From contig OZ242265.1 of the NCBI GenBank assembly GCA_965207165.1, positions 2,728,001-2,792,000 of the forward strand: 64,000 nt of DNA, written 5' to 3'. The notes below the pieces were generated by a model. It did not search any database. It was not told the origin of the DNA and saw only the letters and a program-made list of their open reading frames with translations. The position numbers were made by a program, and so were the translations under genes. Shown here in pieces: positions 1 through 8,809 of this stretch (position 1 is its first letter; every line of letters starts with the position of its first letter). Origin of the DNA: JAAXHV01 sp965207165 (GTDB lineage: Bacteria; Pseudomonadota; Gammaproteobacteria; Eutrophobiales; Eutrophobiaceae).

Positions 1-266
1 GATCCAACACCCACTCCACCATGCCGGCGTTCTGAATGGGAAATGACCTGTTTACGCTGCTGGATAAGCCTGGACCGGACGCGGCTGTCCGGCTCGCCGG
101 TGCGGGATTGAGGGTTCGTGCCGGGAGGTCATCCGCGTCGTCACCGTGCACCCTCAGCACCAGGATGGAATTGATGCGTTGTGGCTTGGGAAATGCCTGA
201 ACGGCGGGCAGATCCGGTTACCGGGTGGGGATCAGTTACGCCAGATTGGGTAGGAATTAGGGTACG

Positions 267-617
267 ATGCCGGCGACCCTCACGGCAAGACGGATGGAAA
301 CGGCGACAGGTCCCGCAACATTGACGGACGAACACGGCATGCAGCTCCGGATGTCACCGGGAGGAGCGACGTCCTGGATACGGCGGCTCAACATCCGGGG
401 GCTGCGGACGCACAACGCCGCCGGCCACTACCCGCGAACAGGTTTGGCGGTGGCTCGCGCCGTTGCATTCGACCAATGGAGAATTGCCGGGGCCGGCGGC
501 GATCCGCGCCGGGACGATGGCAAGGCAAACGCGCATTGCGGCGCGAGGCAGGGCGTCGGGCGAGGCTTGCGCGAACCCGACGGCGAGCCGGGGCGCACCG
601 GCCTGCCGGGGCTGTGA
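267..617 (+). pseudogene. Tyrosine recombinase (integrase) N-terminal fragment
   Basis: The translated product resembles the arm-DNA-binding domain (DUF4102 type) of P4-like tyrosine integrases. It shows the usual order: LTD, a GMQLRMSPGGATSW stretch (normally GLYLEVxPSGxKxW), a degenerate GHYP where GxYP is expected, an AR-rich helix, then a DPRRD stretch matching the conserved GxDP. The core-binding and catalytic domains (R-H-R-Y) are absent: the frame runs into unrelated sequence and stops after 116 codons. I read it as a decayed integrase that once mobilised the neighbouring island. The nearest plausible attachment site is the tRNA-Ser about 3.9 kb away. The call rests on pattern similarity only. 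Confidence 0.55.
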
Positions 618-821
618 TTGTTGCGGCACCGCCCGGAGGGCGGAAGCGATAGCGACAGTGACCCGTATGGGCGGAGACCGCTTGCGGGCTCCGGTCGGCG
701 CAGCCGACTAGGGCGCGGGCCGTCAGGCATCGCCAATGAACCGAGGCAAACGCCGCAAGGCCATGCTCCGATGCGCTTCACCGGCATGCTGCCGCTTTGA
801 TGCAATCCGGAAGCCCGGAAC

Positions 822-985
822 GCCAGACCTCCGCCTGCAACTACCGGTCTATCGCCAGCTTGTACGGGTCCAGAATACTGCCCCGGGCACGCGGCCGTTT
901 CCCGGCCGGCGCACCGCCTCCGACTCACCGTCCTGGGGTGTACCCCCAGCTCCCCGGCAAGGTCAAAAATTCTGATTGGATATCG
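822..985 (-). pseudogene. IS21-family transposase (IstA) remnant
   Basis: On the minus strand one frame reads LAGELGVHPRTVSR, an HTH motif seen at the start of IS21 IstA proteins. After a one-base shift the next frame reads RGSILDPYKLAIDR followed by a stop codon and LQAEVW. The SxLDPYKxxIDxxL sequence follows the HTH in IstA. The frameshift plus the in-frame stop show that it is dead. No downstream DDE catalytic domain, istB or terminal repeats were seen, so only a short internal scrap remains. Confidence 0.55.
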
Positions 986-1116
986 GACTGGGGACGTGAA
1001 TGCGTCAGGTTTGCGTACGGGGCTGGGTTGGATAGCGCAACTGACTGGCCGCATCTGGAGGCACCGATGGCGATGCCGCCAGAATCATCCCGTCACGGTA
1101 ATCTTGATAATGGAAC

Positions 1117-1650
1117 TTAAAACTTTAACTTCATAGCGACATCCTTCTCACCCATCCAGTTTTTGGCTACTGTTTCAAGATTACAATATACGTTTTGATC
1201 ATCAGTGACCCTTCTTGCTTCCTCTATATAAGGCTGTAATCGGTTAAATGCGAGAGTAACCTGCTTTATTATTTGAGCTTTTATTATATCTTCATTAGCA
1301 GCGCCAGTCAGGATCGCAACACTGATAAATTCCAGATGGTTAAGTACCATACTAACCTGATGTCCGAATATTTTTTCTTCGGGCTCAAGTTCATCTTTAG
1401 GACTGAATTTTCTGCGTGAAAACCTTTTCCAATCAAACTCAGTTTCGAATATTAGTTTTTCAAAAAAAGCGCGTTTAGCGTCGAGCCATTCAGAGTCAAA
1501 TTCATTTTCATGCAGCAGTCTGATCGCAATATCCCGCTCTTGGAGAAAACGGTTATGGCGCAACTCTTTAGTTGCTGATCTCGACGCGGAAACAATGGCA
1601 ACGATAATACCAATTGCTGAAACGATTACGCTGGCGGCAGTCCAATCCAC
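1117..1650 (-). CDS. Membrane-anchored hypothetical protein, DUF4760-like
   Basis: This is a 177-residue protein starting at GTG. It has one N-terminal membrane segment (about residues 6-23) followed by a charged, helical soluble part. The middle stretch LNHLEFISVAILTGAANEDIIK resembles the LNxxEFxAxGIxxGxxDE signature of DUF4760 proteins, which are common in mobile islands and have no known function. A good sigma-70-type promoter lies 85-113 bases upstream, so the gene is probably expressed from its own promoter. It is much richer in AT than the housekeeping genes to its right, consistent with horizontal acquisition. There is no clear Shine-Dalgarno sequence before the GTG. Confidence 0.6.
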   Translation of the reverse strand: MDWTAASVIVSAIGIIVAIVSASRSATKELRHNRFLQERDIAIRLLHENEFDSEWLDAKRAFFEKLIFETEFDWKRFSRRKFSPKDELEPEEKIFGHQVSMVLNHLEFISVAILTGAANEDIIKAQIIKQVTLAFNRLQPYIEEARRVTDDQNVYCNLETVAKNWMGEKDVAMKLKF

Positions 1651-1722
1651 TGGAATGGAAATGTACTTATATCGGGCAGGTGCTTCGCATAGCTATTTAC
1701 GGGAGGTATTACTCTATAGGCT

Positions 1723-1793
1723 CTTGACAACCTTAATATAAGACTTTACCTATTGTTTGTCAAGTGAATTGTTGCCAGCTGTTAGCAACAATT
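1723..1793. repeat. Two adjacent inverted repeats overlapping a promoter
   Basis: One pair is CTTGACAA (1723-1730) with TTGTCAAG (1757-1764). The second is a perfect 9-base pair, AATTGTTGC (1767-1775) with GCAACAATT (1785-1793), separated by 9 bases. They flank and overlap the minus-strand promoter, which fits operator sites. The second could also form a hairpin. No regulator is assigned. Confidence 0.5.
1735..1763 (-). promoter_or_regulatory. Sigma-70-type promoter for the DUF4760-like gene
   Basis: Read on the minus strand there is a TTGACA -35 box, exactly 17 bases of spacer, and a TATATT -10 box, pointing at the GTG start at 1650. The -35 box sits inside an 8-base inverted repeat (CTTGACAA / TTGTCAAG), so a regulator could bind across it. 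Confidence 0.6.
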
Positions 1794-1891
1794 GATTTAT
1801 CCATTTCATGTAACACTCAATCAATCGCTATTCAGTACGATAATAATATCATATATTTTATTTTCATTATTATCTCCAAGATGTGGACATA

Positions 1892-1999
1892 ATGAGCAAA
1901 ATGACTATGAAGACGGTAGACTAAATCACTCTGACACCGGTAGAAGAGTTGACGCCGGAACTGATACGGCAAATCCGGCTGAGCGTTGGTGTAAGCTGA
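1892..1999 (+). pseudogene. XRE-family antitoxin remnant
   Basis: A frame beginning MSKMTMKTVD, broken by a TAA, continues as TPVEELTPELIRQIRLSVGVS and then stops at TGA. The segment ELTPELIRQIRLSVGVS matches the start of the helix-turn-helix of HigA/NadS-type antitoxins, where LTPEEIRxIRxxLGxSQ is followed by FARxLGVS. The two stop codons and the loss of everything after the first helix indicate decay. The match is short, so this is a tentative call. Confidence 0.35.
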
Positions 2000-2081
2000 G
2001 CAATTTCTGCTGTATATATATCAATCTTAAGAAACAAAAAGTTAATTATTCATTTATATTTCTTTCCCATGCAACCGTGCC

Positions 2082-2291
2082 ATGATGCTGGAATATCGCT
2101 ACGCGCACGAGAAGGGCTTCATAGGCATAGACGGCATCAGGTGCTGTACTGCACAGGGAAAGACCCTCGTGTTCGCGGTAACCTGGCACCATGCCGAAAC
2201 ACTAGTAGAAATTTTGAACGATGAGTTCGCGGCTCTTAAGAGCTTGAGCGGGCTAGGAGAGTCTGAGAGATGGGAAAAGCTAGTCAAGTAG
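2082..2291 (+). pseudogene. Type I restriction (HsdR) or related helicase fragment
   Basis: The 69-residue frame contains GKTLVFAVTWHHAETLVEIL, closely matching the start of the second helicase domain of HsdR-like SF2 helicases (KTLVFAVTxxHAExLxxxL, motif IV region). Nothing before or after it belongs to such an enzyme: the ATP-binding motifs and nuclease domain are missing. There is no ribosome-binding site at the ATG. The frame overlaps the start of the next gene by 22 bases. I take it as a leftover of a lost restriction system rather than a functional small protein. Confidence 0.5.
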
Positions 2292-4246
2292 CCACAATTA
2301 TGGGTGCGGTACTAGGACTATGCACTTTTGTGTTGCTCGTGGTATTGGAGAAACCGGACATTAGTGAATGGGAAATGTGGGACATATTTCGGCGAGGCGC
2401 TACCGAAGATGCGACGATACTAATCGCAAAGCTGCGCAACGACAAAGAAGGTAGGTACACGGAAGACCTGTTGCAGTGGGTGAAGCAACAGGGGATACTG
2501 TACTATGAATTAGGAAGAAGCTGGAAAGGAGATGAGGACGCGGAGAAACGGGAGCAGGCACTCAGCAGGACCCAAAGTTTAGCACTAGTGGAAGGCTATG
2601 TCGGTTCAGACGGGGCAGTTATACGGATATGGGCGAAGGGTGGTCGCACAAGCGAGGAAAGGAACTTCGGGCGAGGGAAGGATGATCCGGATAATCTGGT
2701 AGATTCGTTAGAAAAGACAATGGTACAAGGAATGAGATACGAAGCTTGGCTGGGCAGGGCGCGAATGGGGAACGACGAGGAATATGAGGGTTTGCGTGAA
2801 AGAGCACGCCAGACACGGAAACAAATGAAGGGTGAGAAACGGCAGGAGGAAGTGGACTTCATTATTGCGTATATCGAAAATATTCGTGCGGATAAAAAGG
2901 GTGAAGGGGAAGCCCAGCAAGCGGCTATAGGGATCTATACTCGGTTGCTGGCGCAGGTTCAGGACGAGACCGAGCGGATACCACTACTCGTCAATTTGGG
3001 TATTGCGGAGTTTCGAGAAGCCAAACGTGAAGGTAGTGAAAAAGCGGCGGAAACGGCAATCCATAAGTGGAACGAAGCGGAACGGATAGCCGAAGAAAGA
3101 GGCCTGATTGACGAGTGGGCGAAAACCCGAACGTTCCAGACTGAGGCGGAACTATTAGTACGCGAAATCCGTGGCAACAACGAGAGAGCCACAACAGCGC
3201 TAAAGCGACAGATTGAGACTTTCGAGGATACGCACGGAGTACTATCAGAAAGTACAATGTTGATGGTACGGAAGTGGTTAACAATAGCAGATGGAGTGAG
3301 GAATGAATCGCCGATAACGGAAGGATGTTTGCCAAGGACAGGCGACAGGAGAGTAACCCAGAACACGACAATGCACAGTATGTGTCTCGCGCCAGAGGAG
3401 ATCCAATGGACGGAAGAGGAGTACAAAACAAGAGAGGCGAGAACGGATCGGTGGTTGGGTATCGCAAGAGCGGCAGGGGACGAGATAACAGTAACCAACT
3501 TAGTTGGGATCAGAGCAAACCTGCTTCGAAACAGGGGCCTACGGGAAAACAATCCCGGATTGTTGATCACTTCATTCGAAGGGACGCATCAGTTCCGAAC
3601 TAGAGCCGGGATTATTGATGACGAAGTAGCGGAAGGTGACTTAATAATCATAATTCCACAGATGGTAGAACTTGTAGAACTTGAGGCCTCATTGGCTCTT
3701 GCATGCGCTGATCTGGAATACATGAAAAAGTTGACCAAAGAAATCCGAGTATCTGAGTTGTGGTGCAGACAGGGCAGTATGGAAAACTGTGAAGCACGGC
3801 AGGAGTGGAGACGCAACATTATAGCAGGATTAGAGTATGGAATCGCTAGTTGGGAAATACACGAGTCCGGGCATGGGGATCAACAGATGGTACTGGAAGA
3901 CGACACAGCGGGAATCTGGCGATATGCCGTATGGGTTCGCGACAAGGGCGCAGAGATAGCACAAGCCGAGTCTTTGTGTCCGAATCGACCACAAGGGATT
4001 ACCGAGAACGAAGAACAGCGGGAAAACAGTAAAATAAATGAGAGAACGCGAGCCTACCAGAAAATACGACGCACATCGAAATGTACTCTACCTCGTCAGC
4101 TACTGACCACAGCACCAAGCCTCCCCTCAGATGTGGGGAATATAGAAGAATGGCGTGAGAGCATAGCAGAATGGATCAATACAAACCGCAGACAGTTCCA
4201 AGAGGATATCCAGACGATCAAAGCATGCGAGGGTGAGCCGTGGTAA
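2270..4246 (+). CDS. Large membrane-anchored hypothetical protein, TPR-like helical
   Basis: This is a 658-residue protein with one N-terminal membrane segment (about residues 8-26) and a long, strongly charged, mostly helical remainder. A central part (about residues 215-310) has the spacing of tetratricopeptide-like helix pairs (for example LLVNLGIAEFREAKREG and HKWNEAERIAEERG). No catalytic motif is recognisable. An AGGAG sequence precedes the ATG. The C-terminal third contains several cysteines (SLCPN, KCTLP, KACEG), possibly periplasmic disulfides if the protein is oriented outward. It lies in the accessory tract beside mobile-element debris. I do not recognise the family. Confidence 0.7.
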   Translation: MGKASQVATIMGAVLGLCTFVLLVVLEKPDISEWEMWDIFRRGATEDATILIAKLRNDKEGRYTEDLLQWVKQQGILYYELGRSWKGDEDAEKREQALSRTQSLALVEGYVGSDGAVIRIWAKGGRTSEERNFGRGKDDPDNLVDSLEKTMVQGMRYEAWLGRARMGNDEEYEGLRERARQTRKQMKGEKRQEEVDFIIAYIENIRADKKGEGEAQQAAIGIYTRLLAQVQDETERIPLLVNLGIAEFREAKREGSEKAAETAIHKWNEAERIAEERGLIDEWAKTRTFQTEAELLVREIRGNNERATTALKRQIETFEDTHGVLSESTMLMVRKWLTIADGVRNESPITEGCLPRTGDRRVTQNTTMHSMCLAPEEIQWTEEEYKTREARTDRWLGIARAAGDEITVTNLVGIRANLLRNRGLRENNPGLLITSFEGTHQFRTRAGIIDDEVAEGDLIIIIPQMVELVELEASLALACADLEYMKKLTKEIRVSELWCRQGSMENCEARQEWRRNIIAGLEYGIASWEIHESGHGDQQMVLEDDTAGIWRYAVWVRDKGAEIAQAESLCPNRPQGITENEEQRENSKINERTRAYQKIRRTSKCTLPRQLLTTAPSLPSDVGNIEEWRESIAEWINTNRRQFQEDIQTIKACEGEPW

Positions 4247-4295
4247 ACACGTTGCCTCTTCACCGTACTGGCTCATCCGGCGTCAAGTTACGCGA

Positions 4296-4313
4296 CTACC
4301 AGGTAGCCTTTTT
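4296..4313 (+). terminator. Possible weak terminator after the 658-residue gene
   Basis: A short hairpin (CTACC / GGTAG) is followed by CC and five T residues, 50 bases past the stop codon. The stem is only five base pairs, so termination efficiency is uncertain. Confidence 0.3.
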
Positions 4314-4465
4314 CTGATTATCTACCATAACTTTTGAAGCTCATGTTGTGAATTTATATCTTCCACCCAACAGTCAATCAATCTTATAAAACAATAATTA
4401 AAGTGATAACTGATTTATGATATAATTAATTTTATTAATATTATCAATAAGTTAAAAGAATAAAC

Positions 4466-4556
4466 TGGCGGAGAGAGAGGGATTCGAACCCTCGATGGGC
4501 TTTCAACCCATACTCCCTTAGCAGGGGAGCGCCTTCAGCCACTCGGCCACCTCTCC
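4466..4556 (-). tRNA. tRNA-Ser (anticodon GCU)
   Basis: Read on the minus strand this folds as a type II tRNA. Acceptor stem GGAGAGG pairs with TCTCTCC. The anticodon stem CTCCC/GGGAG encloses loop CTGCTAA with anticodon GCT. The long variable arm is typical of tRNA-Ser. The T-arm is GAGGG-TTCGAAT-CCCTC, then discriminator G and an encoded CCA. It reads AGC/AGU codons. Its position after csrA is a common gammaproteobacterial arrangement. Its 3' end faces the accessory tract, which makes it the natural integration target for that island, although I found no second copy of the tRNA 3' end. Confidence 0.95.
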
Positions 4557-4619
4557 GTTGTGGGACCGGAAGAACCCGGCCCCGGTTGTGTCAATATGTA
4601 GGTTCCAGGTCCCTGTATA

Positions 4620-4865
4620 CTATGTTGATTCTGATTCTTCGTCGCCGTCCTCCGCATCATCCATGTATTCCTGGGCCATCTGGGCTTTTGCCTGCTTTAC
4701 CTTCTCCAGTTGGATACGTTCGTAAATCTCCTCCCTGTGTACCGCAATTTCTTTGGGGGCATTGACACCGATGCGTACCTGGTTGCCGCGTATTCCGAGT
4801 ATGGTTACATTGACATCATCTCCAATCATCAGAGATTCGCCAATCCTGCGTGTTAATATCAACAT
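4620..4865 (-). CDS. csrA: Carbon storage regulator CsrA
   Basis: This 81-residue protein starts MLILTRRIGESLMIGDD and includes VRIGVNAPKEIAVHREEIYERI, matching CsrA/RsmA nearly throughout. It is an RNA-binding homodimer that recognises GGA motifs in mRNA leaders to repress or stabilise transcripts for carbon metabolism, motility and biofilm. The C-terminal tail (about residues 62-81) is longer and much more acidic than in the 61-residue E. coli protein. An AGGAG sequence precedes the start. GGA triplets close to the ribosome-binding site (in AGGGAAA and AGGAGA) are compatible with autoregulation. It lies directly downstream of lysC. Confidence 0.95.
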   Translation of the reverse strand: MLILTRRIGESLMIGDDVNVTILGIRGNQVRIGVNAPKEIAVHREEIYERIQLEKVKQAKAQMAQEYMDDAEDGDEESEST

Positions 4866-4950
4866 CTTTTTTCTCCTGTTTTTCCCTAGGTACCGACTAT
4901 TTTAGCCTTTCCCGGCAATAATTTCCCTATATTTTAATGTTATACATTGT

Positions 4951-6195
4951 TCATCCCGCGGCATTGCCGGTTACATCTCCGTCACCTTCAAGGCCGAATG
5001 CCGAGTGTAATGTTCTTATGCCCAACTCCAGGTATTTCTCGTCAACAACCACCGAAATCTTGATTTCAGAAGTGGATATCATCTGTATGTTGATACCCTC
5101 TCCGGCCAACGCGGCAAACATTCTGCTTGCAATCCCGGCATGGGAGCGCATGCCCACTCCCACGACGGAAATCTTGACAATCCTGTTGTCACCGAGGACT
5201 TTCTTCGCACTCAGTCCCCTGGCGGTCTTCTCCAGCAGTGTCAGCGTCTTGCCGTAGTCATTCCGGTGCACGGTGAACGTGAAATCCGTCGTATTATCCA
5301 CCCCGACGTTCTGGACGATCATATCTACCTCGATTCCTGCCTCGGCGATAGGATTAAGTATCGCGCCGGCGATGCCGGGTTCATCCGGCACTCCTAGCAG
5401 GGTCAGTTTGGCTTCGTCACGATTATGGGCTATACCCGCTATCAGCGCCCGTTCCATTTCTTCATCCTCATCTGTGATCAAGGTACCCGGGCCTTCCTCA
5501 AAAGAAGACAGGACACGTAATGGTACTTTATATTTATTGGCAAATTCCACAGAGCGTATCTGCAGCACCTTCGCCCCCAGGCTGGCCAGTTCCAGCATCT
5601 CCTCGTAGGCAATCCTGTCCATGCGTCTTGCCTCGGGAACGAGCCGGGGATCGGCGGTATATACGCCGTCCACGTCCGTATAAATACGGCATTCATCGGC
5701 ATTCAGCGCCACTGCCATGGCTACGGCAGTGGTATCCGTGCCACCGCGCCCGAGCGTGGTGATGTTGCCGTTCTCGTCAATTCCCTGAAACCCCGCAATG
5801 ACGACTATTTTACGTTCCGACAGGTCTTTTTTGACGCGCACTGCCTCGATATCGACAATCCGCGCCTTGTTGTGGACATTATCCGTCAGTATATGAACCT
5901 GCCCGCCGGTATAGGACACGGCAGGATATTGCCTGTCCCGCAATACCATGCTCAGCAGGGCGATAGTCACTTGCTCGCCCGTGGACAACAACACGTCCAG
6001 TTCCCGGGAATCCGGGTGTTTTGCCACCTGCCCCGCCAGACCGATGAGCCGGTCCGTCTCACCGGCCATGGCCGAGAGGACAACTACCACCTGGTGTCCC
6101 TGCTTGCGCGCAGAGATAACGATATCGGCTACCGCCTTGATCCGTTCGATCGTGGCGACGGATGTGCCTCCGAATTTTTGCACAATAAGGGCCAT
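4951..6195 (-). CDS. lysC: Aspartate kinase
   Basis: This 414-residue enzyme phosphorylates L-aspartate in the first step of lysine, threonine and methionine synthesis. It has the N-terminal KFGGTSV motif (residues 5-11), an amino-acid-kinase core with GRGGTDTTAVA, and two C-terminal ACT domains for feedback control. Length matches the monofunctional, Pseudomonas-type enzymes. The start is the ATG one base after the alaS stop. A longer open frame exists upstream but runs through alaS and lacks family similarity. It is the last gene of the recA-recX-alaS-lysC run. Confidence 0.95.
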   Translation of the reverse strand: MALIVQKFGGTSVATIERIKAVADIVISARKQGHQVVVVLSAMAGETDRLIGLAGQVAKHPDSRELDVLLSTGEQVTIALLSMVLRDRQYPAVSYTGGQVHILTDNVHNKARIVDIEAVRVKKDLSERKIVVIAGFQGIDENGNITTLGRGGTDTTAVAMAVALNADECRIYTDVDGVYTADPRLVPEARRMDRIAYEEMLELASLGAKVLQIRSVEFANKYKVPLRVLSSFEEGPGTLITDEDEEMERALIAGIAHNRDEAKLTLLGVPDEPGIAGAILNPIAEAGIEVDMIVQNVGVDNTTDFTFTVHRNDYGKTLTLLEKTARGLSAKKVLGDNRIVKISVVGVGMRSHAGIASRMFAALAGEGINIQMISTSEIKISVVVDEKYLELGIRTLHSAFGLEGDGDVTGNAAG

Positions 6196-6196
6196 A

Positions 6197-8809
6197 TCAG
6201 TTCTCTGCAGTCTTCTGCGCCACCCAGCCGGAGACGCTTGCCAGTGCACCTTGCAAGGCGGACGGATCATTGCCGCCGGCCTGGGCGAGATCCGGGCGGC
6301 CGCCGCCCCTGCCGCCGACCTGCTGCGCGACAAAATTGACCAGGTCGCCCGCCTTTACCTTCTGCGTGCTGTCCCTGGTCACTCCTGCCACCAGGTTGAC
6401 TTTCTCATCCTTGACCGTGCCCAGGACGATAACAGCCGTGCCCAGCTTGCTCTTCAACTGGTCGACCGTATCACGCAATGTTTTCGGATCGGCCCCGTCC
6501 ATATTACGGGCGAGCACGTGGATACCGTTGACCAGTTCAGCCTGCTCGCTCAACTCCGCTCCTGCCCGGCTGGCCATTTTACCCTTCACCTGTTCCAGTT
6601 CCTTTTCCAGGCGCCTGGCGTTCTCCAGTACCTGTTCCAGTTTCATGCTGAGTTTATCCCGGCCGGATTTCAGCAAGCGCGCCAGGTCGGTCAACTGCGC
6701 CTCTTCGGCCTCGACCAGGTCCAGCGCGCCCAGTCCGGTGACTGCCTCAACCCGCCGGATACCCGCAGCGATCCCGGTCTCGGTAGTTATTTTGAACAGG
6801 CCGATGTCCCCGGCGCGCCCCACGTGTGTGCCGCCGCATAACTCCACTGAAAAATCTCCGCCGATATTCAAGACCCGCACCTGTTCATCGTACTTCTCAC
6901 CGAATAATGACATGGCGCCCGACTCCAATGCCTCGTTCAAGGGCATGAAGCGTATTTCAGTATCGATATTATCCAGTATCCTGCGGTTGACCAGCCGTTC
7001 GATCTGCAGCATTTGCTCAGCCGATACCGGTTCCGGATGGGAAAAATCAAAGCGCAGGCGATCCGGCGCCACCAGGGATCCCTGTTGGGTCACATGGTCG
7101 CCCAGCACTTCCCGCAAAGCGGCATGCAACAGGTGCGTGGCGGAATGGTTGCGCACCGTATCAGCCCGTGTCGGTTCATCCACCTTGGCGGTCACCTGCT
7201 CGCCGGTTTGCAGGGTCCCGCTGGTTACCCGGCCCAGGTGAACGTGGGCATTGCCCTGTTTTATCGTGTCATCGACGCTGAATACGCCTGAATCCGAAAC
7301 CAGTTCGCCCCGGTCGCCTACCTGCCCGCCGGATTCCGCGTAGAACGGGGTCTGGTCCAGCACAACGGCGCCGGCCTGGCCCTGTTCCAGTTGAGTGACA
7401 CCCTGGCTGTCCTGGAACAGAACCGTGATGCGGGCTTCCAGTCGCAGGGATTCATATCCCGTGAACCCGGTGCCATGCCCTTTCAAGTCAGGAAGCTCCG
7501 AGATATCCACGGCAAAGCTACTCGCCTCCCGCGCCCGTTTGCGCTGCTCCTCCATACACCGGTCAAAACCCGCCATGTCCAGTTTGAGCCGGCGTTCGCG
7601 GGCTATATCGGCAGTCAGATCTACAGGGAAGCCATAAGTATCATACAGCCTGAAGACTACATCGCCCGGGATCGTACCGGAGTCAAGCCTGTCGACGGCG
7701 GTCTCCAGGTGTTTGAGGCCTTTCTCAAGTGTCTCGGTAAACCGCTCTTCCTCCTGCTTCAGGGTGTTGGTCACGGACTCTTGAGTTTTAGTCAGTTCAG
7801 GGCAGGCGTCTCCCATGACGTCAACCAGTGGTGCTACCAGCTTATGAAAAAACGGTTCGTTCAGGCCCAGTTTGGACCCGTGCCGCAGCGCCCGGCGGAT
7901 GATACGCCGCAGTACGTATCCCCTGCCCTCATTCGCCGGGATAACCCCGTCAGCGATGAGGAAAGCGCAGGAACGGATATGGTCGGCAATCACCCTGGTC
8001 GAGACGAGGTCCGTCGCATGTGCTCCTGCCAGTGTACACACCGCGTCGACCAGGGGACGGAACAAATCCGTTTCGTAGTTGTTCCGGGCGCCCTGCAGCA
8101 CGGCCGCGATCCGCTCCAGGCCCATACCCGTATCGACCGAGGGTCTTGGCAGGGGATGCATATTGCCTTCTGCGTCGCGGTTGAATTCCATGAACACGAG
8201 GTTCCAGATTTCCACGTAGCGGTCGCCGTCCTGGTCGGCACTGCCCGGCGGTCCGCCGGGTACCTCTGCGCCGTAATCATAAAAAATCTCGCTGCATGGT
8301 CCGCACGGTCCCGTATCCCCCATTGACCAGAAGTTGTCTTTATCCCCGCAACGGCTGAAACGGTTTTTATCGACTCCGATCTGTTGCAGCCAGATGGCCT
8401 CCGCTTCGGCATCATCACGGTACACGGTTACCCAGAGTCTCTCTTCAGGGATAGCCAGTTCCCCGGTCAGAAAGTCCCAGGCATAGTGTATGGCCTGTTC
8501 CTTGAAATAATCGCCGAAACTGAAATTGCCCAGCATCTCGAAGAAAGTGTGGTGGCGGGCGGTGTAGCCCACGTTCTCCAGGTCGTTATGCTTGCCGCCG
8601 GCGCGCACACAGCGCTGGGCGGTTACCGCGCGCGGGCAGGCGCGCTGTTCAAGGCCGAGGAACACTTCCTTGAACTGCACCATACCGGCATTGGTGAACA
8701 ACAGGGTCTGGTCATTGGCCGGCACCAGTGGAGAGCTTGCCACCACCTCGTGTCCGTGACGGTTGAAATAATCCAGGAACTGCCGCCTGATGTCGTTACT
8801 GCTTGTCAT
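6197..8809 (-). CDS. alaS: Alanyl-tRNA synthetase
   Basis: This 870-residue class II synthetase charges tRNA-Ala. It shows the catalytic-core sequence FWSMGDTGPCGPCSEI, the editing-domain zinc ligands HSATHLLH (about 560) and CGGTHV (about 660), and a C-terminal coiled coil plus DHHA1-like domain ending in a glycine-rich GGRGGGRPDLAQAGG motif, all as in the E. coli enzyme (876 residues). Its ATG overlaps the recX stop by four bases, indicating translational coupling. Confidence 0.97.
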   Translation of the reverse strand: MTSSNDIRRQFLDYFNRHGHEVVASSPLVPANDQTLLFTNAGMVQFKEVFLGLEQRACPRAVTAQRCVRAGGKHNDLENVGYTARHHTFFEMLGNFSFGDYFKEQAIHYAWDFLTGELAIPEERLWVTVYRDDAEAEAIWLQQIGVDKNRFSRCGDKDNFWSMGDTGPCGPCSEIFYDYGAEVPGGPPGSADQDGDRYVEIWNLVFMEFNRDAEGNMHPLPRPSVDTGMGLERIAAVLQGARNNYETDLFRPLVDAVCTLAGAHATDLVSTRVIADHIRSCAFLIADGVIPANEGRGYVLRRIIRRALRHGSKLGLNEPFFHKLVAPLVDVMGDACPELTKTQESVTNTLKQEEERFTETLEKGLKHLETAVDRLDSGTIPGDVVFRLYDTYGFPVDLTADIARERRLKLDMAGFDRCMEEQRKRAREASSFAVDISELPDLKGHGTGFTGYESLRLEARITVLFQDSQGVTQLEQGQAGAVVLDQTPFYAESGGQVGDRGELVSDSGVFSVDDTIKQGNAHVHLGRVTSGTLQTGEQVTAKVDEPTRADTVRNHSATHLLHAALREVLGDHVTQQGSLVAPDRLRFDFSHPEPVSAEQMLQIERLVNRRILDNIDTEIRFMPLNEALESGAMSLFGEKYDEQVRVLNIGGDFSVELCGGTHVGRAGDIGLFKITTETGIAAGIRRVEAVTGLGALDLVEAEEAQLTDLARLLKSGRDKLSMKLEQVLENARRLEKELEQVKGKMASRAGAELSEQAELVNGIHVLARNMDGADPKTLRDTVDQLKSKLGTAVIVLGTVKDEKVNLVAGVTRDSTQKVKAGDLVNFVAQQVGGRGGGRPDLAQAGGNDPSALQGALASVSGWVAQKTAEN

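Noticed and set aside
428..1120. Overlapping open frames across the first kilobase on both strands
   Set aside because: None is coherent as a protein; the only recognisable content is the integrase and IS21 scraps in shifting frames.
1792..2085. 97-codon plus-strand frame in the AT-rich gap
   Set aside because: It starts at a weak codon without a ribosome-binding site, has no similarity I can see, and runs through the antitoxin remnant in another frame.
4247..4465. Attachment-site duplicate of the tRNA-Ser 3' end
   Set aside because: I scanned for a copy of the TTCGAA-containing 3' end within 1-4465 and saw none; a partner site may lie outside the window.
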